DNA from: Rhodospirillales bacterium
GTDB taxonomy: Bacteria; Pseudomonadota; Alphaproteobacteria; ATCC43930; CGMCC-115725
Direction of reading: 5' to 3'
Length of the DNA: 64,000 bases
Assembly (NCBI GenBank): GCA_028288725.1
Contig: JAQGIC010000057.1
Location: 30,127 to 94,126 of the forward strand
Position numbers and translations under genes: made by a program. Shown here one piece after another: positions 9,372-18,710 of the stretch (positions within the stretch are counted from its first letter, which is position 1; every line of letters starts with the position of its first letter). A model generated the notes under the pieces. It saw only the letters and a program-made list of their open reading frames with translations, was not told where the DNA came from and ran no database searches.

Positions 9372-9528
9372 GGGCCCCGGCCGGCACGATCGGCAGCAGG
9401 ATGTGGGACGGGTGGTCCCGGTCCAGATGCAGCCGGTTGATGGCGATCCGCTTATGATCGGCGTGCCCCTCCGGCTCCCGGCTGTTCGGATTGACGTCGT
9501 AGAGACCAGCCGGCGCGTAGAGCGCCAT
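9331..9528 (-). CDS. Small hypothetical protein downstream of the opg operon
   Basis: 65 residues, not recognised. The start codon follows the stop of the glucan biosynthesis gene after one base (TGAGATG), a spacing typical of translational coupling. Codon third positions are GC-rich like neighbouring genes. There is no signal peptide or membrane segment; the protein is Pro/His-rich. Its 3' end overlaps the end of the convergent gene at 8568-9371 by 41 bases. It may be a real last cistron of the opg operon or a spurious frame, and the coupling is the best argument for it. Confidence 0.4.
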   Translation of the reverse strand: MALYAPAGLYDVNPNSREPEGHADHKRIAINRLHLDRDHPSHILLPIVPAGALTPLRPPSAPAGF

Positions 9529-9529
9529 C

Positions 9530-11098
9530 TCAGCCGGTGGGCAGGAACTGATAGAGCCAGGTCTCGGTCATCGCCGCCCCTTCATGGCGCAGATAGCAGC
9601 GCAGATCGTGCGGCTCCACGTCCTCGATGGCGAGGTCGAAGCTCACGCGCCAGTTCTTGGTGCCGACGACCGGCCATGCCACGGGATTGACGACCCTGCC
9701 GCGCGACGCGGTCACCACCGGCTCGACCCCGTCGAGCCGGGTCAGCGCCTCCAGGGGGCCGCCCAGAAAATCCACGACGAATTTCTTGGTGCCGGGCGGA
9801 CGCGGCTTGCCCGCGACGCCGCCGATGCCGATCCGCGTCGCCACGACCCGCGCCGCCTCCGGCGGATGCGGCTCGTCCGCCAGCCAATATTGATTGTAGG
9901 CGAAGCGCAGTTCGGCGCCCGGCTTGACCGGGCCCTTCGGCACCCAGAAGGCGGTGATATTGTCGATCGCGTCCTCGTTGGTCGGGACCTCGACCAGCTG
10001 GACCGAACCCTCGCCCCAGGGCGTCAGCGGCTCGATCCAGACGCTCGGGCGTCGGCCATAGAAGGCGATATCGTCCTGGTAGTGGGCGAAGTCGCGCTCG
10101 CGCTGCAGCAGGCCGAATCCCTGCGGATCCTTGTCCAGGAAGGCGCTGATCTTGAGCGTGGCCGGGTCGTTCAGCGGCCGCCAGATGCGCTCGCCGGCCC
10201 CGGTCGCCAGCGCCAGCCCGTCGCTGTCATGGATCTCTGGCCGCCAATCGATGCCCTGGGCGCGATTGTGCTTGCCGTACCAGAACATGCTGGTGAGCGG
10301 CGCCACGCCCAGACGCTGGATCTCCTTGCGGACGAACAGCACGGTCTCGATCTTCAGCACCGGCTCCCGGTCGCTCGACAGCGAGATCCGGTAGGCGCCG
10401 GAGAGGCTGGGGCCATCGAGCAGCGCGTGGATCACCGTATCGCCGCCGGGGGCGGCGGGCTCGGCGATCCAGAAGCCGGTGAAGCGCGGGAATTCCTCGC
10501 GGCCGGTCGCCGCATTGACCGCGATGCCGCGCGCCGACAGGCCATATTGGTCCAGCGCGCCGGCGCTGCGGAAATAGCTGGCGCCCATGAACGACAGGAA
10601 GTCGGTCCGGGCGCCCGGATGCATCAGGCGGAACCCGGCAAAGCCGATATCGTCGGGCAGCTTGCGGGCGAACTCGGCACTGCCGAAATCGAACAGGGAC
10701 GGGCTGTACTGCACCTCGCGCGCGGTCGCGCCGGTGACCTGATAGATCCGCACGGGCGCTTTGGAAAACTTGCCCGGATGATAGAGCTGTGCCGGAAACG
10801 GCGCGCCCGATCCGGCCGGCCACAGCTGACGTTCCGACCTGAAATGGATCTGCTGGGCGGCGTCGGCGTCGATCCTGTCCAGGATTTCGGCATGGCGGAT
10901 CACCGGCGGCTGATACGGATGGCCGGCGAGCGCCTTAGCCTGGGCGATCAGATGCTCGAAATCGAACGGCTGGCTCGGGCCCAGCTTGACCGCGGCGTCC
11001 GCGGCAAGGGCGGCGCTGAACGGCATGGCGGCGAGGGTCGGGCCGAAGGCCGCCGCCGCGATACCGGCGAGCGCACGGCGCCGGGTCAGGAAATCCAT
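9530..11098 (-). CDS. opgG: Periplasmic glucan biosynthesis protein, OpgG/OpgD (MdoG) family, copy 1
   Basis: 522 residues, the usual length. The N-terminus MDFLTRRRALAGIAAAAFG is a twin-arginine-type signal, so the protein is likely exported folded by Tat, as known for OpgD. The mature part follows the MdoG beta-sandwich pattern, with the family motifs FDFGS, GFRLMHPG, ASYFRSAG...YGLSARG and RPLNDP. It acts in the periplasm on osmoregulated glucans made by OpgH. The start is set by loss of family similarity upstream of the RRR. It lies downstream of opgH in the same direction, and the paralogue at 13166-14710 lies upstream of opgH. Confidence 0.88.
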   Translation of the reverse strand: MDFLTRRRALAGIAAAAFGPTLAAMPFSAALAADAAVKLGPSQPFDFEHLIAQAKALAGHPYQPPVIRHAEILDRIDADAAQQIHFRSERQLWPAGSGAPFPAQLYHPGKFSKAPVRIYQVTGATAREVQYSPSLFDFGSAEFARKLPDDIGFAGFRLMHPGARTDFLSFMGASYFRSAGALDQYGLSARGIAVNAATGREEFPRFTGFWIAEPAAPGGDTVIHALLDGPSLSGAYRISLSSDREPVLKIETVLFVRKEIQRLGVAPLTSMFWYGKHNRAQGIDWRPEIHDSDGLALATGAGERIWRPLNDPATLKISAFLDKDPQGFGLLQRERDFAHYQDDIAFYGRRPSVWIEPLTPWGEGSVQLVEVPTNEDAIDNITAFWVPKGPVKPGAELRFAYNQYWLADEPHPPEAARVVATRIGIGGVAGKPRPPGTKKFVVDFLGGPLEALTRLDGVEPVVTASRGRVVNPVAWPVVGTKNWRVSFDLAIEDVEPHDLRCYLRHEGAAMTETWLYQFLPTG

Positions 11099-11208
11099 GG
11101 TGGTCTTTCGTGCGGAAGGCATAGGGAAACGAGGAAGGCGGCGCATGGGAGCGCCGCTGCCCGTCGGTTTCAAGTGAAAACTGCTTTCCGCGACGACAGA
11201 GCTTAACG

Positions 11209-13122
11209 TTAGGCGGGGTCCCGGACGCCTTCCGGGACCATCGGCTTCTTCTCCGGCCAGGGCGCATTGCCCATGGCGACGCCGTTCTCCTCGGGCGCCA
11301 GGTTTTCCTCTTCCTGCTCGCCGGTCGGCGGTTCGCCGGCGTCGAGACCGCGATTGAGCGCGCGGCGCAGCCGGCGCAGCTCCGCCGGCGGCCGGGTTTC
11401 CTCCGGCGTCAGAAACAGGCCCCAATGCTTCAGCTTCAGGCCGAGGCTCGACCGGCTGGACAGTACCGACAGCGGGATCGCGACGGCCAGGCCGGCGAAG
11501 ATCGGCGTCAGCCACCAGAAGAAGCCGGGCGCGATCCAGAACACCGAGCCGGCCCAGGCGAGGCCCAGCAGGGTCTGGCCGGCATGGCGCTTCAGGCCCT
11601 CGCGCCAGCTCAGGCCCCGGTCGTCGCGCGGCTGCGCTTCCCAGGCGACGCTGCGGCCGGAAAAGGCGGCGGTGACGAACAGCGACTGGAACAGCATCAT
11701 GATCGGCGCCAGCAGCGTCGAGAAGATCGTCTCGATCAGCACGCTCGGCAACAGGCCCATCAGGCCGCCATAGGGGCGGCGGCGGGCCGGGCTGAACACC
11801 ACCAGCAGCAGACCCATGATCTTGGGCAGGAACAGCGCCACCAGCGTCATGACCAGCAGAAGGTTGATCTGGAAATCGGTCGCGACCGGCCAGTTCGGGA
11901 ACAGGTTGAAGCCGGGCTTGAAATAGACCGGTCCCTCGATCGCGCGCTGGACCGCGTCGGCGGTGCTGAGGCTCAGCAGCGCCAGCCAGAGGGGCGAGGT
12001 CAGATAGCTGGCGACGCCCATGCTCAGATGCAGCCGGCCCATCAGGCGCAGGCCCGGAAAGCTCAACAGCCGGCTATGTTGCATGTTGCCCTGGCACCAG
12101 CGGCGGTCGCGGGTCGCGTAGTCGATGACGTTCGCCGGCATTTCCTCGTAGGAGCCGGCCAGCTCCGGCACGATCCAGACCTTGTAGCCTGCGCCGGTGA
12201 TCATGGCCGCTTCGACGAAATCATGGCTGAGGATCTCGCCGCCCAGCGGCGCGCCGCCGGGCAGGACCGGCAAGCCGCAATGGCGGGCGAAGGCCGCGAT
12301 CCGGATGATGGCGTTGTGACCGTAGTAATTGCCGGCGCCGCCGGTCCAGAAGGCCAGGCCCGAGGCCAGCACCGGACCGTAGAGGCGGCTGGAGAATTGC
12401 AGAATGCGCGCGAACGCGGTCTCGCGGTTCGCCGGCACCGGCAGGGTCTGGATGATGCCCGCGTCCGGATGGCCCTCCATCAGGCGGGCCAGCGACACGA
12501 TGGTCTCGCCCGACATCACGCTGTCGGCATCGAGCACGACCATATGCGCATAGGCGTTGCCCCAGCGCTTCACGAAATCCTCGATGTTGCCGGCCTTGCG
12601 GCCGACGTTCTTCACCCGGCGGCGATAGAAGATCTTGATGCCGCCGGCGGCATGGCGGCGGCGCAGGCCCTCGACCATGCGGCGCTCGGCCTGGCCATGA
12701 ACGGCATCACGGGTGTCGGACAGCACGAAGAAATCGAAATGCGCACCCTCGCCGGTCCGCTCCAGGCCGACGAGCGTCGCCTCGAGCCCGGCCGACACGC
12801 GCAGCGGATCCTCGTTATAGATCGGCATGACCACGGCGGTGCGCACGCCCAGCGGATTGCTTGCGTCGACCGTCAGGCTGGCCGGATCGCCGCCGATCAG
12901 CCGGACCATGAAGCCGAACACGGCGGTCCAGAAGCTGATCGCCAGCCAGCCGAAGCTGATGGTGAACAGCGCCACGCCGGCGATACCGATCAGGCCCAAC
13001 CCGTGGGCAGCCATCACCTGGGACATCAGCGAGGCCGCGATCGCGGTGCTGCCGACGGTCAGAATCAGCAGGGCAACGCGGCGTAGGGCCAGGGTCAGCG
13101 TATGCGTCTTTTGGTCATGCAT
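11209..13122 (-). CDS. opgH: Glucans biosynthesis glucosyltransferase OpgH (MdoH)
   Basis: 637 residues. Two N-terminal membrane segments precede a family-2 glycosyltransferase domain with VVMPIYNEDP, VVLDADSVM (DxD-type) and the RRWCQGN motif (Q/R-x-x-RW class), then several C-terminal membrane segments. OpgH builds the beta-glucan backbone of osmoregulated periplasmic glucans from UDP-glucose at the inner membrane. The start at 13122 has GGAGG 8 bases upstream. The protein is shorter at the N-terminus than enterobacterial OpgH (about 850 residues), as is usual in alphaproteobacteria. It is flanked on both sides by OpgG/D paralogues. Confidence 0.92.
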   Translation of the reverse strand: MHDQKTHTLTLALRRVALLILTVGSTAIAASLMSQVMAAHGLGLIGIAGVALFTISFGWLAISFWTAVFGFMVRLIGGDPASLTVDASNPLGVRTAVVMPIYNEDPLRVSAGLEATLVGLERTGEGAHFDFFVLSDTRDAVHGQAERRMVEGLRRRHAAGGIKIFYRRRVKNVGRKAGNIEDFVKRWGNAYAHMVVLDADSVMSGETIVSLARLMEGHPDAGIIQTLPVPANRETAFARILQFSSRLYGPVLASGLAFWTGGAGNYYGHNAIIRIAAFARHCGLPVLPGGAPLGGEILSHDFVEAAMITGAGYKVWIVPELAGSYEEMPANVIDYATRDRRWCQGNMQHSRLLSFPGLRLMGRLHLSMGVASYLTSPLWLALLSLSTADAVQRAIEGPVYFKPGFNLFPNWPVATDFQINLLLVMTLVALFLPKIMGLLLVVFSPARRRPYGGLMGLLPSVLIETIFSTLLAPIMMLFQSLFVTAAFSGRSVAWEAQPRDDRGLSWREGLKRHAGQTLLGLAWAGSVFWIAPGFFWWLTPIFAGLAVAIPLSVLSSRSSLGLKLKHWGLFLTPEETRPPAELRRLRRALNRGLDAGEPPTGEQEEENLAPEENGVAMGNAPWPEKKPMVPEGVRDPA

Positions 13123-13165
13123 GGCAATGCCTCCGCACTGCACAACGGGCGAACCGGCGATTCAT

Positions 13166-14710
13166 TCACTCCGCCGTCCAACGAAATGTCCAGGTCTCGG
13201 ACAGCGACTTGTCGCGCAATCTCAGGAAAGCGCGCATTTCCGTGTCCTTCTTCCCGTCGGGCGTGAAGGTGAAGGCGGCGCGCCAGACATCCGCGTCGAG
13301 CTTTTGACAAATGATATCATCAACCTTGCCCGTTGACACGGTCACGATCGCCTCGAGCGGAAGCCGGTCCGACAGCGAAGGAATGTCACCCCCGGTGAAG
13401 TCCAGCCAGAATCGCAGGGCAGCCTTGTGATCGTCCTTCGCGGCATCGACCGGCACGATCGGGCCGGTGCGGGTGCCGACGACACGGCCGCTGCCGGACG
13501 GCAGCGCCGTGGCGCCGGGCAGTGTCGTGGCGCGATAGGCGAACGCCGTCGGAACGCCGGCCTTCACCGGCGCCTCGGGCACCCAATAGGCCGCCATATT
13601 GTCGTTGATCTCGTCGTCGCTCGGGATCTCGACCAGTTCGACCGACCCCTTGCCCCAATCGCCCTCGGGCTCGACCCACAGGCTGGGCCGGCGCTGATAA
13701 TGCTCGATCACGTCTTCATACTGATGGAAATCGGTCTCGCGCTGCATCAGGCCGAAGCCCTTGGGGCTCTGGTCGGCGAAGGCACTGACCCGCAGGTTTT
13801 TCGGGTTCATCAGCGGGCGCCAGACCCATTCGCCGGTGCCGGTATGCAGCGCCAGGCCGTCGCTGTCGTGCACTTCGGGCCGAAGATCGGAGAAGGGCCG
13901 ATTGCCGAGCTTGCCGTGCAGGAACATCGAGGTGAGCGGCGCCATGCCAAGCTTGCGGATGTCGAGCCGCGGATAGAGCACCGCCTCGACCCGGATGCGC
14001 GTGTCCGTGTCGGGCGAGATCTCGAAGCGGTAGGCGCCGGTCGTGCTCTTGGTGTCGAGCAGCGCATAGACCACCAGGGTAGTGGCATCCGGCGGGGGCC
14101 GTTCGATCCAGAATTTGGTGAAGGCGGGAAATTCCTCGCCTTGCGGGCTGGCCGTGTCGATCGCGAGGCCTCGGCCGGACAAGCCATATTGTTCGCCCCG
14201 GCCGATCAGCCGGAAGTACGAGGCGCCCTGGAACACGGCGAACTCGTCGAAATAATCCGGTCGATTGAGCGGGAAATGCAGGCGGAAGCCGGCGAAGCCC
14301 ATGTTCTGGTCGAAATTGGTCGCGAACTTGTTCGGGCCGAAATCGAACATCGACGGGCTGTAGCCGATCTCGCGCACCTCGCCGCTCTCGATCGTGTGGA
14401 TCGTGACCTTGCGATCATATTGGAAGCCGCGGTGGAACATCTGGATCTGGAACAGGCCGCCATCCCGCCACAGCGCCTGGTCCGCTCGGAAATCGATCAT
14501 GCGGAAATGGGCATAATCCAGCGTCTTCAAGGAATCGGGCAGCGGCGGGCTGCTGCCGTCATAGGGCTGTTTGGCGAGCTGGACCGCCTGGTCCTTGACC
14601 GTATCGAAGGTAAAACCGGCGGACTCGGCGGCGAGCGCCGGCCTGGCCATGGCCCCGGCAGCAGCGCTGCCCGCCAGGGCGGCAATGAATTCACGACGTC
14701 TTATCTGCAT
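13166..14710 (-). CDS. opgG: Periplasmic glucan biosynthesis protein, OpgG/OpgD (MdoG) family, copy 2
   Basis: 514 residues with the Tat-type signal MQIRRREFIAALAGSAAAGA and an Ala-x-Ala cleavage region near residue 27. The mature part shows the same motifs as the copy downstream of opgH (FDFGPN, GFRLHFP, ASYFRLIG...YGLSGRG, RPLMNP), clearly paralogous but divergent. It is the first gene of the glucan operon. One copy may play the OpgG role and the other the OpgD role, but the sequence does not decide which. The upstream 174-base gap, shared with divergent otsB, probably holds the promoters of both operons, a sensible pairing because both answer to osmotic stress. Confidence 0.9.
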   Translation of the reverse strand: MQIRRREFIAALAGSAAAGAMARPALAAESAGFTFDTVKDQAVQLAKQPYDGSSPPLPDSLKTLDYAHFRMIDFRADQALWRDGGLFQIQMFHRGFQYDRKVTIHTIESGEVREIGYSPSMFDFGPNKFATNFDQNMGFAGFRLHFPLNRPDYFDEFAVFQGASYFRLIGRGEQYGLSGRGLAIDTASPQGEEFPAFTKFWIERPPPDATTLVVYALLDTKSTTGAYRFEISPDTDTRIRVEAVLYPRLDIRKLGMAPLTSMFLHGKLGNRPFSDLRPEVHDSDGLALHTGTGEWVWRPLMNPKNLRVSAFADQSPKGFGLMQRETDFHQYEDVIEHYQRRPSLWVEPEGDWGKGSVELVEIPSDDEINDNMAAYWVPEAPVKAGVPTAFAYRATTLPGATALPSGSGRVVGTRTGPIVPVDAAKDDHKAALRFWLDFTGGDIPSLSDRLPLEAIVTVSTGKVDDIICQKLDADVWRAAFTFTPDGKKDTEMRAFLRLRDKSLSETWTFRWTAE

Positions 14711-14884
14711 GGTCGGTGAACAGCCCGCTAGTGCTTTAGATCCTTGGATTTGGAACGAGATATCGCATGCCGGTCTTAACGCACGGCAGCGAAATACACT
14801 TTTTCCAATCTCTTTCTAGCCCGAGCCGTGGATCGAAGGCGAGCCCCCGGCCGTTGAATTTGGAGGATCAGCGCGCTGCGGCTC

Positions 14885-15679
14885 ATGACCCTGCCTTGCG
14901 TTATCGGAATGTATTGGGAGCCGGCCCTGGAACAGTCACTCGATCTTAGTCCGCCTCCGGCGCGGTTGGGCTGGGGCTATTTCATCGATTTCGACGGCAC
15001 GCTGGTCGATTTTGCCCCAACCCCGGGCGGCGTCACGGTGAGCGAGGATCTGCGGGCGCTGCTGCACGCCGTCCATGGCGCGGTGCAGGGCGCGCTGGCG
15101 ATCGTCAGCGGCCGGCCATTGGCAGACCTCGATTGCTTCATCGCGCTGCCGCATCTGCCGATGGCCGGCCAGCATGGGCTGGAATGGCGCGATGCGTTCG
15201 GCTGCGTCTCGCGCATTCCCCGGCTCAGTCTATCGCCACACATCGTCCAGGCTGCCCGGCAATGGTCCGCGGACCGGCCGGGGACACTGGTCGAGGTCAA
15301 GGATTTCTCGGTGGCGCTCCATGTCCGTTTGGTGCCGGCCTTGATGTCCGATGCGCTCGAAATCGGCCGGCAACTGGTCGCGAGCGATCCCAGCCGACTG
15401 ATGCTGCAGCCCGGCTCGTTCGTCGTCGAGATCCGCTGCCGCGGCGGCCACAAGGGCGACATCGTCGACCGGCTGCTGCGCGATCGGCCGTTCCTCGGCC
15501 GACGGCCCATCTTCATCGGCGACGATCTGACCGACGAGCATGGCTTCGCCGCGGCCTCGCGCGCCGGCGGCTTCGGCATTCTGGTCGGCGGCGAGCGCGA
15601 GACGAGTGCGCGGCATCGCCTGGCCGGTCCGGCGGCGGTCAAGGCCTGGCTTCGGCCGCTGGCCGAGGGCACGGCATGA
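14885..15679 (+). CDS. otsB: Trehalose-6-phosphate phosphatase
   Basis: 264 residues of the HAD-superfamily T6PP family. Motif I is D35-F-D37-G-T, carrying the nucleophilic Asp and the acid/base Asp. GDDLTDEHGF near residue 220 is motif IV with the Mg ligands. It hydrolyses trehalose-6-phosphate to trehalose in the cytoplasm. The start is uncertain between 14885 and 14909. GGAGGA lies 17 bases before the first, which is far, and the second has no clear ribosome site. Its stop overlaps the start of otsA. Confidence 0.9.
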   Translation: MTLPCVIGMYWEPALEQSLDLSPPPARLGWGYFIDFDGTLVDFAPTPGGVTVSEDLRALLHAVHGAVQGALAIVSGRPLADLDCFIALPHLPMAGQHGLEWRDAFGCVSRIPRLSLSPHIVQAARQWSADRPGTLVEVKDFSVALHVRLVPALMSDALEIGRQLVASDPSRLMLQPGSFVVEIRCRGGHKGDIVDRLLRDRPFLGRRPIFIGDDLTDEHGFAAASRAGGFGILVGGERETSARHRLAGPAAVKAWLRPLAEGTA

Positions 15680-17046
15680 GCAGGCTCGTCGTGGTGTCCA
15701 ACCGCATCGCCCCGGTCGGCGAGGGCGGGCCGCCGCAGGGCGGCCTCGCGGTCGGCGTACTGGAGGCGTTGCGCGAACAGGGCGGGGTCTGGCTCGGCTG
15801 GTCCGGCAAGATCGTCGAGACCGTGCCGGACAAGCCGCGTTTCCGAACGTTCGGCAATATCACCGTCGTCGAATTGGACCTGACCCAGGCCGAATACGAC
15901 ACCTATTACCTGGGCTATGCCAACGGCACGCTGTGGCCAGCGTTTCACTACCGGCTCGATCTGATGGAATTCTCGCGGCCCAATCTGGTCGGCTATCAGG
16001 CGGTCAACAAGCGCTTCGCCAAGGCGCTCGAGGGGCTCCTGCGGCCGGGCGACCGGGTCTGGGTACATGACTATCATCTGATCCCGCTCGCGACGGAGCT
16101 GCGCGCGCTCGATATTCAGCTCAAGCTGGGGTTCTTCCTGCACACGCCGTTTCCGGCGGCCCAGGTTCTTTTGGGCGTGCCCTGGCACCGGGATCTGGTC
16201 GAACATCTGGCGACCTACGACGTGGTCGGATTCCAGACCGAGCGCGACGTCGCGGGCTTGCGCGACTATCTGATGGTCGAGAATCACGGCACGATCGATC
16301 AGGAGGGCAACGGCGAGGCGTTCGGGCGGAAGTTCGTCGCCAAGGCCTTTCCGATCTCGATCGAGACCGCCGGCCTCGTCCGCCAGGCGGCCGACATGGA
16401 GAATTCGCCCCAGGTCAAGCGCCTGCGCGCCGCCATGCGCGGGCGCAGGCTGATCATCGGCGTCGACCGGCTGGATTATTCCAAGGGCCTGGTGCGCCGG
16501 ATCCAGGCGGTCGAGCGGCTGTTCGAGGCCCATCCCCAGTTCCGCAGCGCCGTGTCCTTCATGCAGATCGCACCACCGACCCGCGGCGAGCTGCATCAAT
16601 ACCGCAATATCAGGCAAGAGCTGGAGCAGCATTCGGGCCGCATCAACGGCAAATATGCCGACTACGACTGGATGCCGATCCGCTACATCAGCCGGTCCTA
16701 TTCCAGGCGCACGCTCGCCGGTTTCTACCGGGCGAGCGCCATCGGATTGGTGACGCCGCTGATCGACGGGATGAACCTGGTCGCCAAGGAATATGTCGCC
16801 TGCCAGGACCCGGAGGATCCGGGCGTGCTGGTCCTGTCGTGCTTCGCCGGCGCGGCGCGGGAGCTGGACGGCGCCCTGATGGTCAATCCCTATGATTTCG
16901 AGGCGGTCGGGGACACGGTTGCGGGCGCGTTGCAGATGACGCTGGGCGAGCGGCGCGAACGGCACAAGACCTTGATGGACCGGCTGAAGCGCTGGGACAT
17001 CACCGCCTGGCGCAAGGCGTTCGAGGCGGCGCTCGCCGCCGTCTGA
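15676..17046 (+). CDS. otsA: Alpha,alpha-trehalose-phosphate synthase (UDP-forming)
   Basis: 456 residues, the normal size for a GT20 OtsA. Visible are the N-terminal VVSNRIAPVGEG...GGLAVGVLEAL glucose-6-phosphate loop, VHDYHLIPLATELR, and GVDRLDYSKGL with the UDP-glucose-binding Arg/Lys. It joins UDP-glucose and glucose-6-phosphate into trehalose-6-phosphate, which OtsB then dephosphorylates. The ATG at 15676 overlaps the otsB stop (ATGA). The longer frame from 15133 is a shadow of otsB. Confidence 0.94.
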   Translation: MSRLVVVSNRIAPVGEGGPPQGGLAVGVLEALREQGGVWLGWSGKIVETVPDKPRFRTFGNITVVELDLTQAEYDTYYLGYANGTLWPAFHYRLDLMEFSRPNLVGYQAVNKRFAKALEGLLRPGDRVWVHDYHLIPLATELRALDIQLKLGFFLHTPFPAAQVLLGVPWHRDLVEHLATYDVVGFQTERDVAGLRDYLMVENHGTIDQEGNGEAFGRKFVAKAFPISIETAGLVRQAADMENSPQVKRLRAAMRGRRLIIGVDRLDYSKGLVRRIQAVERLFEAHPQFRSAVSFMQIAPPTRGELHQYRNIRQELEQHSGRINGKYADYDWMPIRYISRSYSRRTLAGFYRASAIGLVTPLIDGMNLVAKEYVACQDPEDPGVLVLSCFAGAARELDGALMVNPYDFEAVGDTVAGALQMTLGERRERHKTLMDRLKRWDITAWRKAFEAALAAV

Positions 17047-17105
17047 CGGCGCGTTTTCGGAATAGTACCTTCCTACATGAGTTCTCAAGAAGGCGGGAGG
17101 CTGCC

Positions 17106-18641
17106 ATGACCGACAGACGCTATGTGCCCTTGCAGGGTTCGGACCGGAAACTCCCGACGGCCGCGACCCTGCTCGGGCCGGTCGATCCGGCGCAGTTGCT
17201 GACGCTCAGCCTGTATCTGAAGCCGCGCGAGACGCCGCCGGCGGGGCGGCGCTTCGATCGGGTGGAATTCGCCCAGCGCTATGGGGCGGCACCGGACCAT
17301 ATCGCGCGCGTCGAGGCCTATGCCCGCGACCATGGGCTGGTCGTGGCCGATGTCGATCCGGTCCGCCGCCTGGTCCGGATCGCCGGCACCGCCCAGGCGC
17401 TCGGCCGCGCCTTTCGTACCAAGCTCGACCGCTACGGCATCGCCACCGGCGAGCATCGCGGGCGCGGCGGCCCGCTCTATGTCGGCGACGACATCGTCGA
17501 TCTGGTCCAGGGCGTGTTCGGCCTCGACGACCGGCCGCAGGCGCGCGCCCAATTCCGCATCGCCCCCGCCAGCGCGACGGCGTCGAGCTTCACACCGGTG
17601 CAGATCGCCGATCTCTACGGCTTTCCGCCCGGCGACGGCGCCGGCGAGACCATCGCGCTGATCGAGTTGGGCGGCGGCTTCACCCCGGCCGACCTCGCGA
17701 CCTATTTCAAGGGGCTGAACGTCGCCCCGCCAAAAGTGACCGCCGTCGCGGTCGACGGCGGCCGCAACGCGCCGACGCGGGACGCGGGCGGGCCCGACGG
17801 CGAGGTGATGCTGGATATCGAGGTGGCGGGTGCGCTCGCGCCGGGCGCGCAGATCGCGGTCTATTTCGCGCCCAACACCGACCAGGGCTTCCTCGATGCC
17901 GTGACCCAGGCGATCCATGATCAGACGCTCAAGCCCTCGGTCGTATCGATCAGCTGGGGCGGCCCGGAATCCGCCTGGACCCCGGCGGCCGCCCAGGCAA
18001 TGGACCAGGCGTTCCACGATGCGGCGAGCCTGGGCGTCACCATCTGCGTCGCGTCCGGCGACGGCGGGTCGTCGGACGGGGTGACGGATGGCAAGGTCCA
18101 TGTCGATTTTCCGGCGTCGAGTCCGAACGTGCTCGGCTGCGGCGGCACACGCGTCACGGCCGGCGCGGGCGGCACGGCGATCGCCGCCGAGACGGTCTGG
18201 AACGATGGCGCCCAGGGCGGCGCCGGGGGCGGCGGGATCAGCGCGCTGTTTCCGCCGCCGGCCTATCAGCAGGCCATCGCCCTGCCGCCCTCGGCCAATG
18301 CGGGCGCCGGGCCCGGGCGCGGGGTGCCCGACGTCGCCGGCAACGCCGACCCGCAGAGCGGCTATCAGGTTTTGGTCGACGGGCAGAGCATGGTGATCGG
18401 CGGCACCAGTGCCGTGGCACCGCTCTGGGCCGGGCTGATCGCGCGTTTGAACGCCGCTCTGGGCCATCCGGTCGGCTTCGTCAATCCGCAGCTCTATGCC
18501 CATGCCGCCGCCTGCCGGGACATCGTCAGCGGCAACAACGGCGCCTACCAGGCCGGCAGGGGCTGGGATGCCTGCACCGGGCTGGGCTCGCCCAACGGGA
18601 CGGCCCTGCTGGCGGCACTGAAGAGCGGCGTCTCGGGCTAG
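17106..18641 (+). CDS. S53-family (sedolisin/kumamolisin) serine-carboxyl protease
   Basis: 511 residues: an activation pro-domain (to about residue 150) and a subtilisin-fold catalytic domain. The catalytic set of the S53 family is readable: E233 and D237 in GEVMLDIE, oxyanion D319 in SGDGGSSDG, and nucleophile S435 in GGTSAVAP. Spacings match kumamolisin. The C-terminal calcium site region (CRDIVSGNNGAY, then GWDACTGLGSP) is also present. There is no obvious N-terminal signal peptide, as in several bacterial members. Such enzymes self-activate at acid pH. A GGGAGG ribosome site lies just upstream. The stop codon touches the hairpin at 18641-18686. Confidence 0.92.
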   Translation: MTDRRYVPLQGSDRKLPTAATLLGPVDPAQLLTLSLYLKPRETPPAGRRFDRVEFAQRYGAAPDHIARVEAYARDHGLVVADVDPVRRLVRIAGTAQALGRAFRTKLDRYGIATGEHRGRGGPLYVGDDIVDLVQGVFGLDDRPQARAQFRIAPASATASSFTPVQIADLYGFPPGDGAGETIALIELGGGFTPADLATYFKGLNVAPPKVTAVAVDGGRNAPTRDAGGPDGEVMLDIEVAGALAPGAQIAVYFAPNTDQGFLDAVTQAIHDQTLKPSVVSISWGGPESAWTPAAAQAMDQAFHDAASLGVTICVASGDGGSSDGVTDGKVHVDFPASSPNVLGCGGTRVTAGAGGTAIAAETVWNDGAQGGAGGGGISALFPPPAYQQAIALPPSANAGAGPGRGVPDVAGNADPQSGYQVLVDGQSMVIGGTSAVAPLWAGLIARLNAALGHPVGFVNPQLYAHAAACRDIVSGNNGAYQAGRGWDACTGLGSPNGTALLAALKSGVSG

Positions 18642-18686
18642 TTGTGGATAAATCAGACGGGTATTTCCGTCTGATTTATCCACAAC
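18641..18686. repeat. Perfect 20-bp inverted repeat containing two perfect DnaA boxes
   Basis: Arms GTTGTGGATAAATCAGACGG (18641-18660) and its exact complement (18667-18686) flank a 6-base loop. Each arm contains the 9-mer TTATCCACA, identical to the consensus DnaA box: 18643-18651 in inverted orientation and 18676-18684 direct. There is no T-tract, so this is a poor intrinsic terminator, although it begins at the last base of the protease stop codon. It may titrate DnaA or simply be a hairpin between genes. Function is inferred only. Confidence 0.75.
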
Positions 18687-18710
18687 CCATTAGTCTGGCG
18701 GACCGATTCA

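Noticed and set aside
18641..18686. Simple intrinsic terminator
   Set aside because: The stem is perfect, but no T-run follows either arm, and each arm includes a full DnaA box, so I did not call it a terminator.
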